From positions 1 to 64,000 of the forward strand of contig CANEHE010000008.1 of NCBI GenBank assembly GCA_947427285.1: a DNA stretch of 64,000 nt, given 5' to 3'. A program made the position numbers and the translations under genes. How positions within the stretch are numbered: position 1 is the stretch's first letter; each line of letters starts with the position of its first letter. Shown piece after piece: positions 46,623-55,477 of this stretch. Origin of the DNA: an uncultured Porphyromonadaceae bacterium. Its GTDB lineage: Bacteria > Bacteroidota > Bacteroidia > Bacteroidales > Muribaculaceae. Below the pieces are notes generated by a model. It had not been told where the DNA came from. It searched no databases and was given only the letters and a program-made list of their open reading frames with translations.

Positions 46623-47654
46623 TCAGTCGAAGAGGGTGGACTGGTGTCCGGGATGCGAACGGTGCAGATGACTGTAGGCCAGATCGGTGACTTCGCGTCC
46701 TCTTGGAGTGCGCTTGATGAAGCCCTCTTTGATCAGATAAGGCTCATATACCTCCTCGATAGTGCCTGCGTCTTCACCAAGTGCGGTGGCGATTGTGGAA
46801 AGACCCACGGGCCCTCCCTTGAATTTATCGATGATGGTGAGCAGTATCCGGTTGTCGATCTCGTCGAGTCCGTATTGGTCTATGTTGAGGGCCTCCAGAG
46901 CCTCGTGCGCGATCCCGATCGATATGCTTCCGTCGCCGACCACCATCGCGAAGTCGCGCACGCGGCGAAGGAGTGCGTTGGCGATACGCGGTGTGCCACG
47001 TGAACGCAGAGCGATCTCAAGCGCGGCCTCGTCGGTGATGCCTACGTCAAGAAGATGCGCGGAACGGCGTATTATGCCGCAGAGCACGTCGTGGTTGTAA
47101 TATTCCAGATGGCAGTTGATGCCGAACCGGGCACGCAGAGGTGCCGTCAGAAGTCCGCTACGAGTGGTGGCACCGACAAGAGTGAACGGGGAAAGCGTCA
47201 GCTGGACGCTCTTGGCTCCCGGACCCTTGTCAAGGAGAATATCGATACGATAGTCCTCCATGGCCGAATAGAGGTATTCCTCCACTATAGGATGCAGACG
47301 GTGAATCTCGTCGATGAAAAGCACGTCATGCGGCTCCAGGCTCATCAGGATCCCGGCCAGGTCTCCTGGCTTGTCGAGCACGGGCCCGGACGTCACCTTG
47401 AAGCCAACTCCCATCTCATTGGCCACGATATTGGCAAGCGTGGTCTTTCCGAGTCCCGGAGGGCCATGAAGAAGAGTGTGGTCGAGCGGTTCGGAACGCA
47501 GCAGGGCAGCCTTCACAAAGATGTCGAGATTGGAGATTATCTTCTCCTGTCCCGAGAAATCCCGGAATGTCAACGGACGCAGCGCGCGTTCGAAATCCCT
47601 GTCGCTCTCGCGCCGCCGCTCCTGTCCCCGTATGTCCAGATCATTGGAATCCAC
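46623..47654 (-). CDS. ruvB: Holliday junction branch migration helicase RuvB
   Basis: A 343-residue AAA+ ATPase. Walker A is [20 protein letters not shown], Walker B is [20 protein letters not shown], and the C-terminal winged helix contains [20 protein letters not shown] and the [10 protein letters not shown] signature. With RuvA it drives branch migration of Holliday junctions. It follows uvrC by 32 bp, giving a repair-gene pair. Confidence 0.96.
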   Translation of the reverse strand: MDSNDLDIRGQERRRESDRDFERALRPLTFRDFSGQEKIISNLDIFVKAALLRSEPLDHTLLHGPPGLGKTTLANIVANEMGVGFKVTSGPVLDKPGDLAGILMSLEPHDVLFIDEIHRLHPIVEEYLYSAMEDYRIDILLDKGPGAKSVQLTLSPFTLVGATTRSGLLTAPLRARFGINCHLEYYNHDVLCGIIRRSAHLLDVGITDEAALEIALRSRGTPRIANALLRRVRDFAMVVGDGSISIGIAHEALEALNIDQYGLDEIDNRILLTIIDKFKGGPVGLSTIATALGEDAGTIEEVYEPYLIKEGFIKRTPRGREVTDLAYSHLHRSHPGHQSTLFD

Positions 47655-47686
47655 TTCTACAGATTTTTATTCACAAAGGTAATGAA

Positions 47687-49675
47687 TTATTCCGGTTCGG
47701 CAAAATGGGCGGAGAGGATGCGGGCCTTCGAAACTCCGACTACTGCGGCGATCTCCTCTTCGGATGCTGCTTTGAGGCGTTTCATGCTCTTGAAATGCTT
47801 CATTAGAGCCTTTGCAGTTACGGGGCCAATTCCTTTTATCCCATCCAACTCACTGATTACCTGTTCTTTGGAGCGACGCAGCCGGTGATGCGTGATGCCG
47901 AACCGGTGAGCTTCGTCGCGCAGATACTGTATCACCCTGAGACTCTGGCTTTTCTTATCTATATACAACGGCAAGGAATCCCCCGGAAAATATATCTCCT
48001 CAAGTCTCTTGGCTATGCCTACCAACGCCACCTCACCTCTTATGCCCATCTCCTCAAATGCCTCGACCGCCGCACTGAGCTGACCTTTGCCGCCGTCTAC
48101 CACCACCAATTGCGGCAACGGCTCCCCCTCGGCCATCATGCGCGAATAACGCCTGTGAAGCACCTCTTTCATTGAGGCGAAATCGTCCGGACCCTCCACG
48201 GTCTTTATTATGAAGTGACGGTAGTCGCGCTTGGACGGTTTGCCGTTGCGGAATACGACACAACTCGCCACAGGGTTGGTGCCCTGGATGTTTGAGTTGT
48301 CGAAGCATTCTATATGCCGCGGTTCCGTCTCAAGTCTGAAATCATTCTTCATGCGCTCCATAAGCCTGTTCACTCCACGATCCGGATCAAGTGCCTCCGC
48401 CTGCTTCTCCTTGTCGGTGATATACTGACGGACGTTCTTCATCCCGATGTCGAGAATCTTTTTGCGATCGCCACGCTGCGGAATGATAAACTCTACACCG
48501 TCAAACTCCACATCAGGAAGAAACGGCACTATCACCTTCTGGAAATCCCGGCTGAAACGTCGTCCGATTTCAGCTATCGCCATAGAAAGTATCTCCGCGG
48601 GTGTCTCCTCCAGACGTTTTCTGAACTCCAGATTCAGACTCTGCACGACCGCCCCTCGATGCAGATGCATGAAGCAGATATAGGCCGAATCCCCGCTTTC
48701 ATCGTAGGCGAACATATCCAATTCCCCCGTCTCGGGCGCACCGATCACACTACGGGCATTGTATCGTTTTACAGCCTCATATTTCTCCTTCACGACCTGT
48801 GCTTCCTCAAATTTCCATTCATCGCTGAGACGTGACATCTCTTCCTGCAGATGACGCTCAAGCTGAACGGTGTCGCCGTTTAGTATCTGACGGACACGGT
48901 CCACATGCGAGGCATACTCATCCGGAGAAATCTTGCCGACACAGCAGCCTCCGCATTTCCTGATATGGTAATCAAGGCAAAGACGATACTTCCCTCTCGC
49001 GATCGAACGCTCCTCAAGGAAATGACGGCATGACCGCAGCGGGAATATATCGCGGATAAGCTGAAGCACCACCCGGGCCGACTGCACATTGCTGTAGGGA
49101 CCATAATATTTACCGGCCTCACCACGGTCGCGGGTCATGAAGACTCGTGGGAAAAGTTCTTTTGTGACCACGATCCACGGATAGGACTTGTCATCTTTGA
49201 GAAGCACATTGTAACGCGGCTGATATTCCTTTATCATCGCGTTTTCCAGATGGAGCGCATCCTCCTCGCTGCCGACCACGATAAAACGGAAATCCACGAT
49301 ATTCCGCACAAGAAGATTTGTTCGGGTGGAATCATGACGCCGGTTGAAATATGAACTTACACGTCGCTTCAGCCGCTTTGCTTTGCCCACATATATCACC
49401 TTTCCGTAACGGTCGATATACATATAAACCCCCGGAGACTCAGGCAACGCGAGTATCTTCTCGCGCAACTGAGGTCCGGGACGGTTGTGAAACAGATCAT
49501 CGCGCGTACGGTCCGGAATAACCTCAAGGGTGAATCCTCCGGATTCATCGATGAGTCGCCCCGCATCTGCGATACGGTCTTCGATGGAAACGGAGTTATG
49601 TCCGGAGCTGTCTTCCGATTCGACCGGAGGCAATATATCTTCTTTATCTGACATACGGATTGATAGATTGTCCAT
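47687..49675 (-). CDS. uvrC: Excinuclease ABC subunit C
   Basis: About 662 residues from MDNLSIRMSDKED, or 655 from the ATG at 49654. The GIY-YIG nuclease domain starts at LREKILALPESPGVYMYIDR with KVIYVGKAKRLKRRVSSYF; a UVR motif, the RNase H-like C-terminal nuclease (ECFDNSNIQGTNPVASCVVF; VVVDGGKGQLSAAVEAFEEM) and tandem HhH motifs (ELDGIKGIGPVTAKALMKHF) follow. About 60 acidic residues precede the GIY-YIG domain, an unusual extension. It makes the dual incisions of nucleotide excision repair with UvrAB. Confidence 0.93.
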   Translation of the reverse strand: MDNLSIRMSDKEDILPPVESEDSSGHNSVSIEDRIADAGRLIDESGGFTLEVIPDRTRDDLFHNRPGPQLREKILALPESPGVYMYIDRYGKVIYVGKAKRLKRRVSSYFNRRHDSTRTNLLVRNIVDFRFIVVGSEEDALHLENAMIKEYQPRYNVLLKDDKSYPWIVVTKELFPRVFMTRDRGEAGKYYGPYSNVQSARVVLQLIRDIFPLRSCRHFLEERSIARGKYRLCLDYHIRKCGGCCVGKISPDEYASHVDRVRQILNGDTVQLERHLQEEMSRLSDEWKFEEAQVVKEKYEAVKRYNARSVIGAPETGELDMFAYDESGDSAYICFMHLHRGAVVQSLNLEFRKRLEETPAEILSMAIAEIGRRFSRDFQKVIVPFLPDVEFDGVEFIIPQRGDRKKILDIGMKNVRQYITDKEKQAEALDPDRGVNRLMERMKNDFRLETEPRHIECFDNSNIQGTNPVASCVVFRNGKPSKRDYRHFIIKTVEGPDDFASMKEVLHRRYSRMMAEGEPLPQLVVVDGGKGQLSAAVEAFEEMGIRGEVALVGIAKRLEEIYFPGDSLPLYIDKKSQSLRVIQYLRDEAHRFGITHHRLRRSKEQVISELDGIKGIGPVTAKALMKHFKSMKRLKAASEEEIAAVVGVSKARILSAHFAEPE

Positions 49676-49755
49676 AATGAAAACCGGGGAGCACCACTCC
49701 CCGATTATATCTGCATCACGGCATCCCGGAGACCGGGAAACCGATGCAGTGAATA

Positions 49756-50280
49756 TCAATATTTGAGCAGAGATGTTATCTCCACATCCTTCGGAAGATT
49801 ATCACGCCCGTTGAGATCGGTGAGCTCCACGATGAAATTGATGTAGATTTTCTTCGGGTTCATCGATTTCACCAGTTCATAACAAGCGTTCATCGTACCA
49901 CCTGTAGCCAACAGATCGTCGTGCAACACCACCACGTCATTCTCGTTGATGGCATCGGAATGCAATTCAATAGTATCTACTCCGTACTCTTTGGCATACG
50001 CCTTCTTTATGGTCACGGCAGGCAACTTCCCCGGCTTACGAGCAGGCACAAATCCACATCCCAGCTTATAGGCCATTATGCTTCCTCCGATGAAACCGCG
50101 GGATTCTATACCCACGACCTTCGTCACACCTTTGTCAGCATACATTTCAGATACCATATCGCCCATTACATGCAACGCTTCCGGCTCCTTGATAAGCGTG
50201 GTGAGATCACGGAAGATGATTCCTTTCGACGGAAAATCATACACATCACGGATGATTGATTTCAATTCTTCGATTGTCAT
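49756..50280 (-). CDS. apt: Adenine phosphoribosyltransferase
   Basis: A 174-residue salvage enzyme converting adenine and PRPP to AMP. The N-terminal IRDVYDFPSKGIIFRDLTTL, GIESRGFIGGSIMAYKLGCG and the PRPP loop VVLHDDLLATGGTMNACYEL are all present. It lies about 80 bp upstream of the uvrC start and about 90 bp from the mnmG stop; the parS site lies between apt and mnmG. Confidence 0.95.
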   Translation of the reverse strand: MTIEELKSIIRDVYDFPSKGIIFRDLTTLIKEPEALHVMGDMVSEMYADKGVTKVVGIESRGFIGGSIMAYKLGCGFVPARKPGKLPAVTIKKAYAKEYGVDTIELHSDAINENDVVVLHDDLLATGGTMNACYELVKSMNPKKIYINFIVELTDLNGRDNLPKDVEITSLLKY

Positions 50281-50325
50281 ATCAATATATTTAATTTTAT
50301 ATTTTCTTTTCTGGATCGCCTGGAT

Positions 50326-50341
50326 TGTTCCACGTGGAACA
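50326..50341. other. parS: Chromosomal parS site (ParB-binding)
   Basis: TGTTCCACGTGGAACA is a perfect palindrome matching the bacterial parS consensus TGTTnCACGTGnAACA, extended by one to two bases each side to a 20-bp palindrome (50324-50343). It lies in the apt-mnmG gap. parS sites nucleate ParB spreading and usually sit near the replication origin, and mnmG is often origin-proximal, so this window may be near oriC (an inference). Confidence 0.85.
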
Positions 50342-50372
50342 ATTTTCGGGCAATTTATTGAGTCATGAATGA

Positions 50373-52352
50373 TTAGCGACCAAGCATAAGCAACAGGACG
50401 CTTATATCAGCGGGGGAGACACCCGGTATTCTGGATGCCTGTCCAATGGTCTCAGGACGTATCCGTTCCAGTTTCTGACGGCCCTCAGTGGAGATCGCCT
50501 TGATGGAACTGAAATCATAGTCCGCAGGAATATGGACATTCTCTAGACGCATGGCCTTGTCGGCCGCTTCCCGCTCACGCCGGATATAACCCTCATATTT
50601 TATCAGTATCTCCGCCGCTTCTATAATCTCGGACCGACGGTTCTCCTCCACTTCTCTCAAACGGGAAGCAAGCTCAGGTATTATATCCGCAAGACAAGCG
50701 AAATTTAACTGCGGACGACGAAGGAGTTCTGTGAGACGTACTCCTCCCGTGAGAGCAGATGTATTGAGCCTCCTGAAAGCATCATCCATATCCACGGAAG
50801 GACGCACAATAAATCCGTCGCACCACCTGATCAAAGAATCACGCTGATCTTTTTTCGACTGCATCAATGCGAGTCGTTCTTCGGAAGCAAGCCCTATCTC
50901 ACGACCACGAGGTGTGAGTCTCATATCGGCATCATCCTGACGAAGCAGAATCCGGTATTCAGCACGTGAGGTGAACATCCTATACGGTTCGTCTACCCCT
51001 TTCATGACAAGGTCGTCAATAAGAACCCCTATATACGCCTCGTCACGTCCAAGTATAAACGGAGGTTGTCCGGCCACGCTCAGAGCAGCATTGACTCCAG
51101 CCACAAGCCCCTGACCTGCGGCTTCCTCATATCCAGTGGTTCCGCAGATCTGTCCGGCGAAATAAAGCCCGGAGACGAGCTTGGTCTCAAGCGTATGATA
51201 TAGCTGAGTCGGATCGAAGAAGTCATATTCTATGGCATAGCCGGGACGATAAATCTCCACATCACGCAAAGCGGGGATAAGCTGCAGAGCATCATACTGC
51301 ACCTTCCATGGAAGTGAGCTTGAGAAACCATTGATATAAAATTCCTGAGTATCGGCACCCTCCGGTTCAAGAAAAAGCTGATGACTCTCTTTGTCGGAAA
51401 AAGTGACTATCTTGGTTTCGATACTCGGGCAATAACGGGGACCTATGCTCTCTATATCACCGTTATACAGCGGCGAATCCTCAAGATTGGCATGGAGAAG
51501 AGCATGCACCTCCGGCGAAGTATGCACAATGTAACATTCCCGGGGAGTAAGACATCTATTTACACCCGGAAGAAATGAGAACTTATGGAAGTCTCTCCTT
51601 ACCACAGCATTGGGCCGGACCAGCCACTCAGGAGTGCCTTCCGGAATATCTGCCGGTGTGCTGGATTCCACCATATCATCGCCACTCTGGATCTGGACAA
51701 GAGACTTGTCGATCGAACGTCCGTCGATACGCACCGGGGTCCCGGTTTTCATTCGTCCGGATATGAAACCAAACGATTTAAGTTGCTCCGTAAGCGTATC
51801 AACTCCGGCCTCCGAGATACGACCTCCGGCAACCTTCACAGGACCGAAATGCATCAATCCATTGAGAAAAGTGCCCACAGTCAGCACCACTTTTGAAGCA
51901 CTAAATTCAATACCAAGAGCTGTCCTGATCCCACGCACACAATTTCCATCCCCTTCTCCGGAAAGATCCGCAAGGAGTGAGATCACCGTGTCCTGAACTA
52001 TTGAAAGGCCTTCGGTGGCATCAAGTATCCGTCGCCACGTATCGGTGAAACGTGTGCGGTCAGACTGTACGCGGGGCGACCATACAGCTGGTCCTTTCGA
52101 TCGGTTGAGCATACGGAACTGGACTGCCGTGAGATCAGCCACAATTCCCATCTGGCCGCCAAGAGCATCTATCTCTCTGACAATCTGTCCTTTTGCAATA
52201 CCACCGACTGCTGGGTTACACGACATCTGGGCCACACGGTTCATATCCGATGTGATCAGAAGCGTCCGTGCCCCCAACCTCGCCGAAGCCACAGCCGCTT
52301 CACATCCGGCATGGCCGGCCCCGACCACTATGACATCATAATCATATCTCAT
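50373..52352 (-). CDS. mnmG: tRNA uridine-5-carboxymethylaminomethyl modification enzyme MnmG
   Basis: 659 residues, slightly longer than the 620-630 usual for the family. The FAD motif VIVVGAGHAGCEAAVASARL opens the protein; family signatures LTVGTFLNGLMHFGPVKVAG and GQICGTTGYEEAAGQGLVAG follow, with the C-terminal helical domain (EGYIRREREAADKAMRLENV). With MnmE it makes the cmnm5 modification at the tRNA wobble uridine. It overlaps ybeY by 4 nt (ybeY upstream). Confidence 0.96.
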   Translation of the reverse strand: MRYDYDVIVVGAGHAGCEAAVASARLGARTLLITSDMNRVAQMSCNPAVGGIAKGQIVREIDALGGQMGIVADLTAVQFRMLNRSKGPAVWSPRVQSDRTRFTDTWRRILDATEGLSIVQDTVISLLADLSGEGDGNCVRGIRTALGIEFSASKVVLTVGTFLNGLMHFGPVKVAGGRISEAGVDTLTEQLKSFGFISGRMKTGTPVRIDGRSIDKSLVQIQSGDDMVESSTPADIPEGTPEWLVRPNAVVRRDFHKFSFLPGVNRCLTPRECYIVHTSPEVHALLHANLEDSPLYNGDIESIGPRYCPSIETKIVTFSDKESHQLFLEPEGADTQEFYINGFSSSLPWKVQYDALQLIPALRDVEIYRPGYAIEYDFFDPTQLYHTLETKLVSGLYFAGQICGTTGYEEAAGQGLVAGVNAALSVAGQPPFILGRDEAYIGVLIDDLVMKGVDEPYRMFTSRAEYRILLRQDDADMRLTPRGREIGLASEERLALMQSKKDQRDSLIRWCDGFIVRPSVDMDDAFRRLNTSALTGGVRLTELLRRPQLNFACLADIIPELASRLREVEENRRSEIIEAAEILIKYEGYIRREREAADKAMRLENVHIPADYDFSSIKAISTEGRQKLERIRPETIGQASRIPGVSPADISVLLLMLGR

Positions 52353-52768
52353 AACGTATCATAAACATTCAGAGCCTCATCCTCATGCCGCTCCATAATT
52401 TCACGTTCTCCGGGTCCCTTATCGTCAATTCCGCAAAGGTGGAGCACACCATGCACAATCACACGGAGCAACTCGCGCTCATAACTCTCCCCTGCCGCCT
52501 CCGCATTGGTGCGCACAGTGTCAAGAGAGATCAGAATATCACCAGCGACTCTGTCGCCATGAGAATAGTCGAAAGTAATCACGTCCGTATAATAGTCATG
52601 GCCAAGAAATTCCCTGTTGGCGCGAAGTATCTCTTCATCGCCACAGAAACAATAATTGATATTGCCTATTTCGCGTGAATGCAAAGCAGCCACCTCCCCA
52701 AGCCAGCGACAGACACGTCGCTCATCGATAAAAGGCATACCTACTCCGTCAACCTGAAAAGTGATCAT
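52349..52768 (-). CDS. ybeY: Endoribonuclease YbeY
   Basis: A 139-residue rRNA-maturation RNase. The core is YTDVITFDYSHGDRVAGDIL and the metal site HGVLHLCGIDDKGPGEREIM. The canonical motif is H-G-x-L-H-L-x-G-Y-D-H; here the third His position is Asp-Lys (GIDDK), a form I recall as common in Bacteroidetes. It is translationally coupled to mnmG. Its ATG is 18 nt from foldback repeat copy 3, and the promoter lies just beyond the repeat. Confidence 0.9.
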   Translation of the reverse strand: MITFQVDGVGMPFIDERRVCRWLGEVAALHSREIGNINYCFCGDEEILRANREFLGHDYYTDVITFDYSHGDRVAGDILISLDTVRTNAEAAGESYERELLRVIVHGVLHLCGIDDKGPGEREIMERHEDEALNVYDTL

Positions 52769-52786
52769 AATATTACCGGTCGTTAA

Positions 52787-53094
52787 GAGGTTGTTTAAAA
52801 ATCATTGTTAAACGCAGAGTGGTGTATTTTTTGTTAAGGCGCACTTTATGAGGAGGGAGCATATCGGGATATGTGACCGACGAGTAAATGCGGATTAACG
52901 GAAAAGACACCATTCAGATTAAAACATTAATGCTTCTAAAGAGGCTTTCCAGGAATGCCTGCCGTTATTCCGGAATCTTTGCGCGTCTTTATCCCTTTGG
53001 CTCAGTCTCATAGCCCGCTATGTTCCTTCGCCGCAGAAATAAATCCATCACAAATCTTCCGGCACTGCGTCAACAAGCATTTTTAAACAGCCTC
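52787..53094 (+). repeat. Foldback repeat element, copy 3
   Basis: A 308-bp copy almost identical to copy 1, including the CATATC-GG-GATATG and CATAGC-CC-GCTATG hairpins and the inverted ends. It forms nearly the entire 5' leader of the minus-strand ybeY-mnmG transcript: the predicted start is at its right edge and the ybeY start codon lies 18 nt from its left edge. Confidence 0.85.
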
Positions 53095-53103
53095 TAAAAC
53101 TTA

Positions 53104-53135
53104 CAAAAATACTAAGAAATCAGCATTGACGCAAC
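53104..53135 (-). promoter_or_regulatory. Promoter for ybeY-mnmG, at the edge of repeat copy 3
   Basis: Minus strand GTTG (53135-53132), 20 bp, TATTTTTG (53111-53104). The predicted start near 53097 is within a few bases of the repeat edge at 53094. Confidence 0.7.
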
Positions 53136-53423
53136 ACATTGACATTTTTTAAGAAGTCAATATTTTTCTGAGCCAAATTGACCCAATCAGACATATCGGA
53201 TCAATTCTCCTAATATCCAAGATATTAAACTTGAATAGCCGCCATACTAAGGCCATGAGAATCCAAAAATAATAAAATCTCAAGACAACACACGGGCATA
53301 ACGGAAGCTGAAAATTTGAAATCTTCAAAAAAGATTCTAAAAATTCCTTGATGGCCGCTCCTGCACTCAACCAGAATCTCTTCCGATACGTTTTACATCA
53401 ACAAACCCAAATAGAAAAAAATT
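53136..53423. other. AT-rich intergenic region before the 50-aa protein gene
   Basis: About 290 bp with no supported gene. A TTGAC-12 nt-GTCAA hairpin followed by TATTTTT lies near 53148-53175. No TAnnTTTG box points at the small gene, so it may use an alternative sigma factor (inference). Confidence 0.4.
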
Positions 53424-53576
53424 ATGGAAAACACAAAAAAGAATCTTGCAGGTAAGACCGAGGAGGTAAAAGAGAAAGCACACGGTTTCATGGACAATCT
53501 CAAAGATAAAGCCGCCGACCTGCTCAACAAAGGAGCCGACAAGGCATCCGAATTCGCCGACAAACTCGGCAAATAA
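53424..53576 (+). CDS. 50-residue Lys/Ala-rich amphipathic small protein
   Basis: MENTKKNLAGKTEEVKEKAH opens the protein; the remainder is one predicted amphipathic helix (FMDNLKDKAADLLNKGADKA, then SEFADKLGK). Lys and Glu/Asp alternate, and no Cys, Trp or Pro occurs. It resembles CsbD-like/LEA-like stress proteins, many of which are induced by osmotic or stationary stress; this is a resemblance, not an assignment. It has its own terminator, so it is a monocistronic gene. Codon use is ordinary for the genome. Confidence 0.75.
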   Translation: MENTKKNLAGKTEEVKEKAHGFMDNLKDKAADLLNKGADKASEFADKLGK

Positions 53577-53605
53577 ACTAAGCAATAAATGCTGAAATCA
53601 AAAAC

Positions 53606-53638
53606 AAGCGCATCGTCATTCCCGGCGATGCGCCTTTT
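53606..53638 (+). terminator. Terminator after the 50-aa protein gene
   Basis: GCGCATCG pairs with CGATGCGC (8 bp, 10-nt loop), followed by CTTTTG. Confidence 0.75.
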
Positions 53639-53653
53639 GTACATCTTCTAATA

Positions 53654-53684
53654 ATTGTCATCTTGAAAAAAATCATTATTTTTG
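53654..53684 (+). promoter_or_regulatory. Promoter for the restriction-modification pair
   Basis: ATTG (53654-53657), 19 bp, TATTTTTG (53677-53684), with the start near 53692 and ATG at 53705. Confidence 0.65.
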
Positions 53685-53704
53685 CACCGTAAAGCAATCG
53701 CATC

Positions 53705-54739
53705 ATGCCCTCTCAAGCACGGACAACCCTTTTATATAATCCCTTGGAACCACGGATATCATACGAGGTCCCTTTTCCAAACCCTGTCATCGGCAAACGC
53801 ACTTTCATTGATCTATTTGCCGGAATAGGGGGTATCCGTCTACCGTTTTCAGAACTGGGATACAGGTGTGTATTTTCATCAGAATGGGATAAAAACGCCC
53901 AACGCACATACTATGCGAATTTCGGAGAAATCCCTTATGGCGACATCACAAAGGAAATTACCAAACAACATATTCCGGCGCATTTTGACCTACTCCTCGC
54001 AGGATTTCCGTGTCAGGCATTCTCTATAATGGGTAAAATGAAAGGCTTTGCCGACACAAGAGGTACGCTTTTTTTCGATGTGGCCACAATCATCGATCGT
54101 CACAGACCGGAAGTCATTCTGCTTGAAAATGTCAAACAGCTCACCACACACGACCATGGAAACACCTTCGCAAAAATACTGAACACCCTGGGCGAATTGG
54201 GATATCACACCAAATGGGAAATACTGAACGCCCTAGATTTCGGATTACCACAGAAACGTGAACGGGTCATCATCGTGGCATTCAAGAATAAAAGTCATTC
54301 AGATGCCTTCAATTTTAACTTTGACAAAAGGGGATATGAACTTGCATCCATACTTGAAGATGATACAAATGTGGATTCAACATTGTTCGCATCCGAACAC
54401 ATACTGAAAAAGCGTCAACAACTTACAACCGGAAAAACCATATTCTACCCTTCTGTATGGCATGAAAACAAGGCCGGCAACATATCCATCCTTGATCACG
54501 CATGTGCCCTTCGTACCGGCGCATCGTACAATTATCTCCTAATCAACGGCATCCGACGTCCATCTTCACGCGAACTTCTCAGATTTCAGGGATTTCCGGA
54601 CAAATACAAAATCACAGTCAGCCACAGCGAGATAAGACGCCAGACCGGTAACAGCGTTGCAGTACCCATGATTCGGGAAATTGCAAACAGAATAGACCGA
54701 ATACTCGACTCCAATCAATCTAAAGACTGCCAATCATGA
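53705..54739 (+). CDS. Type II DNA (cytosine-5-)-methyltransferase
   Basis: A 344-residue C5-cytosine methyltransferase with motifs in canonical order: I (FIDLFAGIGGIRLPFSELGY), IV with catalytic Cys103 (GFPCQAFSIMG), VI (ILLENVKQL), VIII (FGLPQKRERVIIVAF), IX (RELLRFQGFPDKY) and X (RRQTGNSVAVPMIREIA). The region between VIII and IX (the target recognition domain) is short. The recognition site cannot be told from sequence. It overlaps the downstream gene by 4 nt (ATGA). Codon use and base composition are AT-richer than flanking genes, suggesting horizontal transfer. Confidence 0.93.
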   Translation: MPSQARTTLLYNPLEPRISYEVPFPNPVIGKRTFIDLFAGIGGIRLPFSELGYRCVFSSEWDKNAQRTYYANFGEIPYGDITKEITKQHIPAHFDLLLAGFPCQAFSIMGKMKGFADTRGTLFFDVATIIDRHRPEVILLENVKQLTTHDHGNTFAKILNTLGELGYHTKWEILNALDFGLPQKRERVIIVAFKNKSHSDAFNFNFDKRGYELASILEDDTNVDSTLFASEHILKKRQQLTTGKTIFYPSVWHENKAGNISILDHACALRTGASYNYLLINGIRRPSSRELLRFQGFPDKYKITVSHSEIRRQTGNSVAVPMIREIANRIDRILDSNQSKDCQS

Positions 54740-55470
54740 ATCATCCCAGACTAAGAGACAATCGGCGACTCAACGCATTTGAACCATACCCCCTAAATCA
54801 ACTGCCAGACGACCTTATAGTCAGGATAGGAGGATATTTCACTTATCTTCTTTATACCGGACGGAAAGATTTCAGCGGTACAGATTGGGGAAATGCTTTT
54901 TCCGATGCGATCGGAGGAATCCATCTTGGTTCTCCGGTAGGGATCGCAGACGTGGTGTTGGGTAAAATGGCCTGGTCAATGAAAACCGTCAAACATACCA
55001 ATCCCTTCAAAGCAAAATCAGTCAGACTGATAAGCGGAAGATGTTCCCCTGATTACTCTTATGGGATAGCCAATCCACATGAAGACATCCCAAAAACCGG
55101 GCAGGCAGTTCTCGGGATCTGGAACGAGCGGATAAACATAGCCCAGGACAATTACAATCCTGTAAGAACATCAGTTCTCATACGCTCCAACGATCTTCTT
55201 TCGTTCACTCTGTTTGAAGAAGACAACCATCGGTTCAGGACAAGCGACTTTATTTGGGAAGTAAACTCAAACGGCAACCTTATAGGGATTGAGACAAAAA
55301 CGGGCAACGTAAAATTCACATGGCAGCCACACGGCTCTCAATTCACTATACATGCCACCGTACCTGACGATGCTGTAAAATTCACAATCAGAAAACCCTC
55401 TGTTCTGACAAAAGAAGATATTCTCAAAAATCTACAGTTTGACGAATCCTGGGTCAGGATAATAAAATAA
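54736..55470 (+). CDS. Probable cognate type II restriction endonuclease
   Basis: A 244-residue protein coupled by a 4-nt overlap to a cytosine methyltransferase, the standard layout of a type II restriction-modification pair. A candidate nuclease core is GIADVVLGKMAWSMKTVK: Asp72 and Lys83 fit the D...xxK part of PD-(D/E)xK, although the middle acidic residue is Ser81 in SMK. Composition is AT-rich like the methyltransferase. I do not recognise a named enzyme family, so assignment rests mainly on context. Confidence 0.7.
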   Translation: MNHPRLRDNRRLNAFEPYPLNQLPDDLIVRIGGYFTYLLYTGRKDFSGTDWGNAFSDAIGGIHLGSPVGIADVVLGKMAWSMKTVKHTNPFKAKSVRLISGRCSPDYSYGIANPHEDIPKTGQAVLGIWNERINIAQDNYNPVRTSVLIRSNDLLSFTLFEEDNHRFRTSDFIWEVNSNGNLIGIETKTGNVKFTWQPHGSQFTIHATVPDDAVKFTIRKPSVLTKEDILKNLQFDESWVRIIK

Positions 55471-55477
55471 CACCTTG

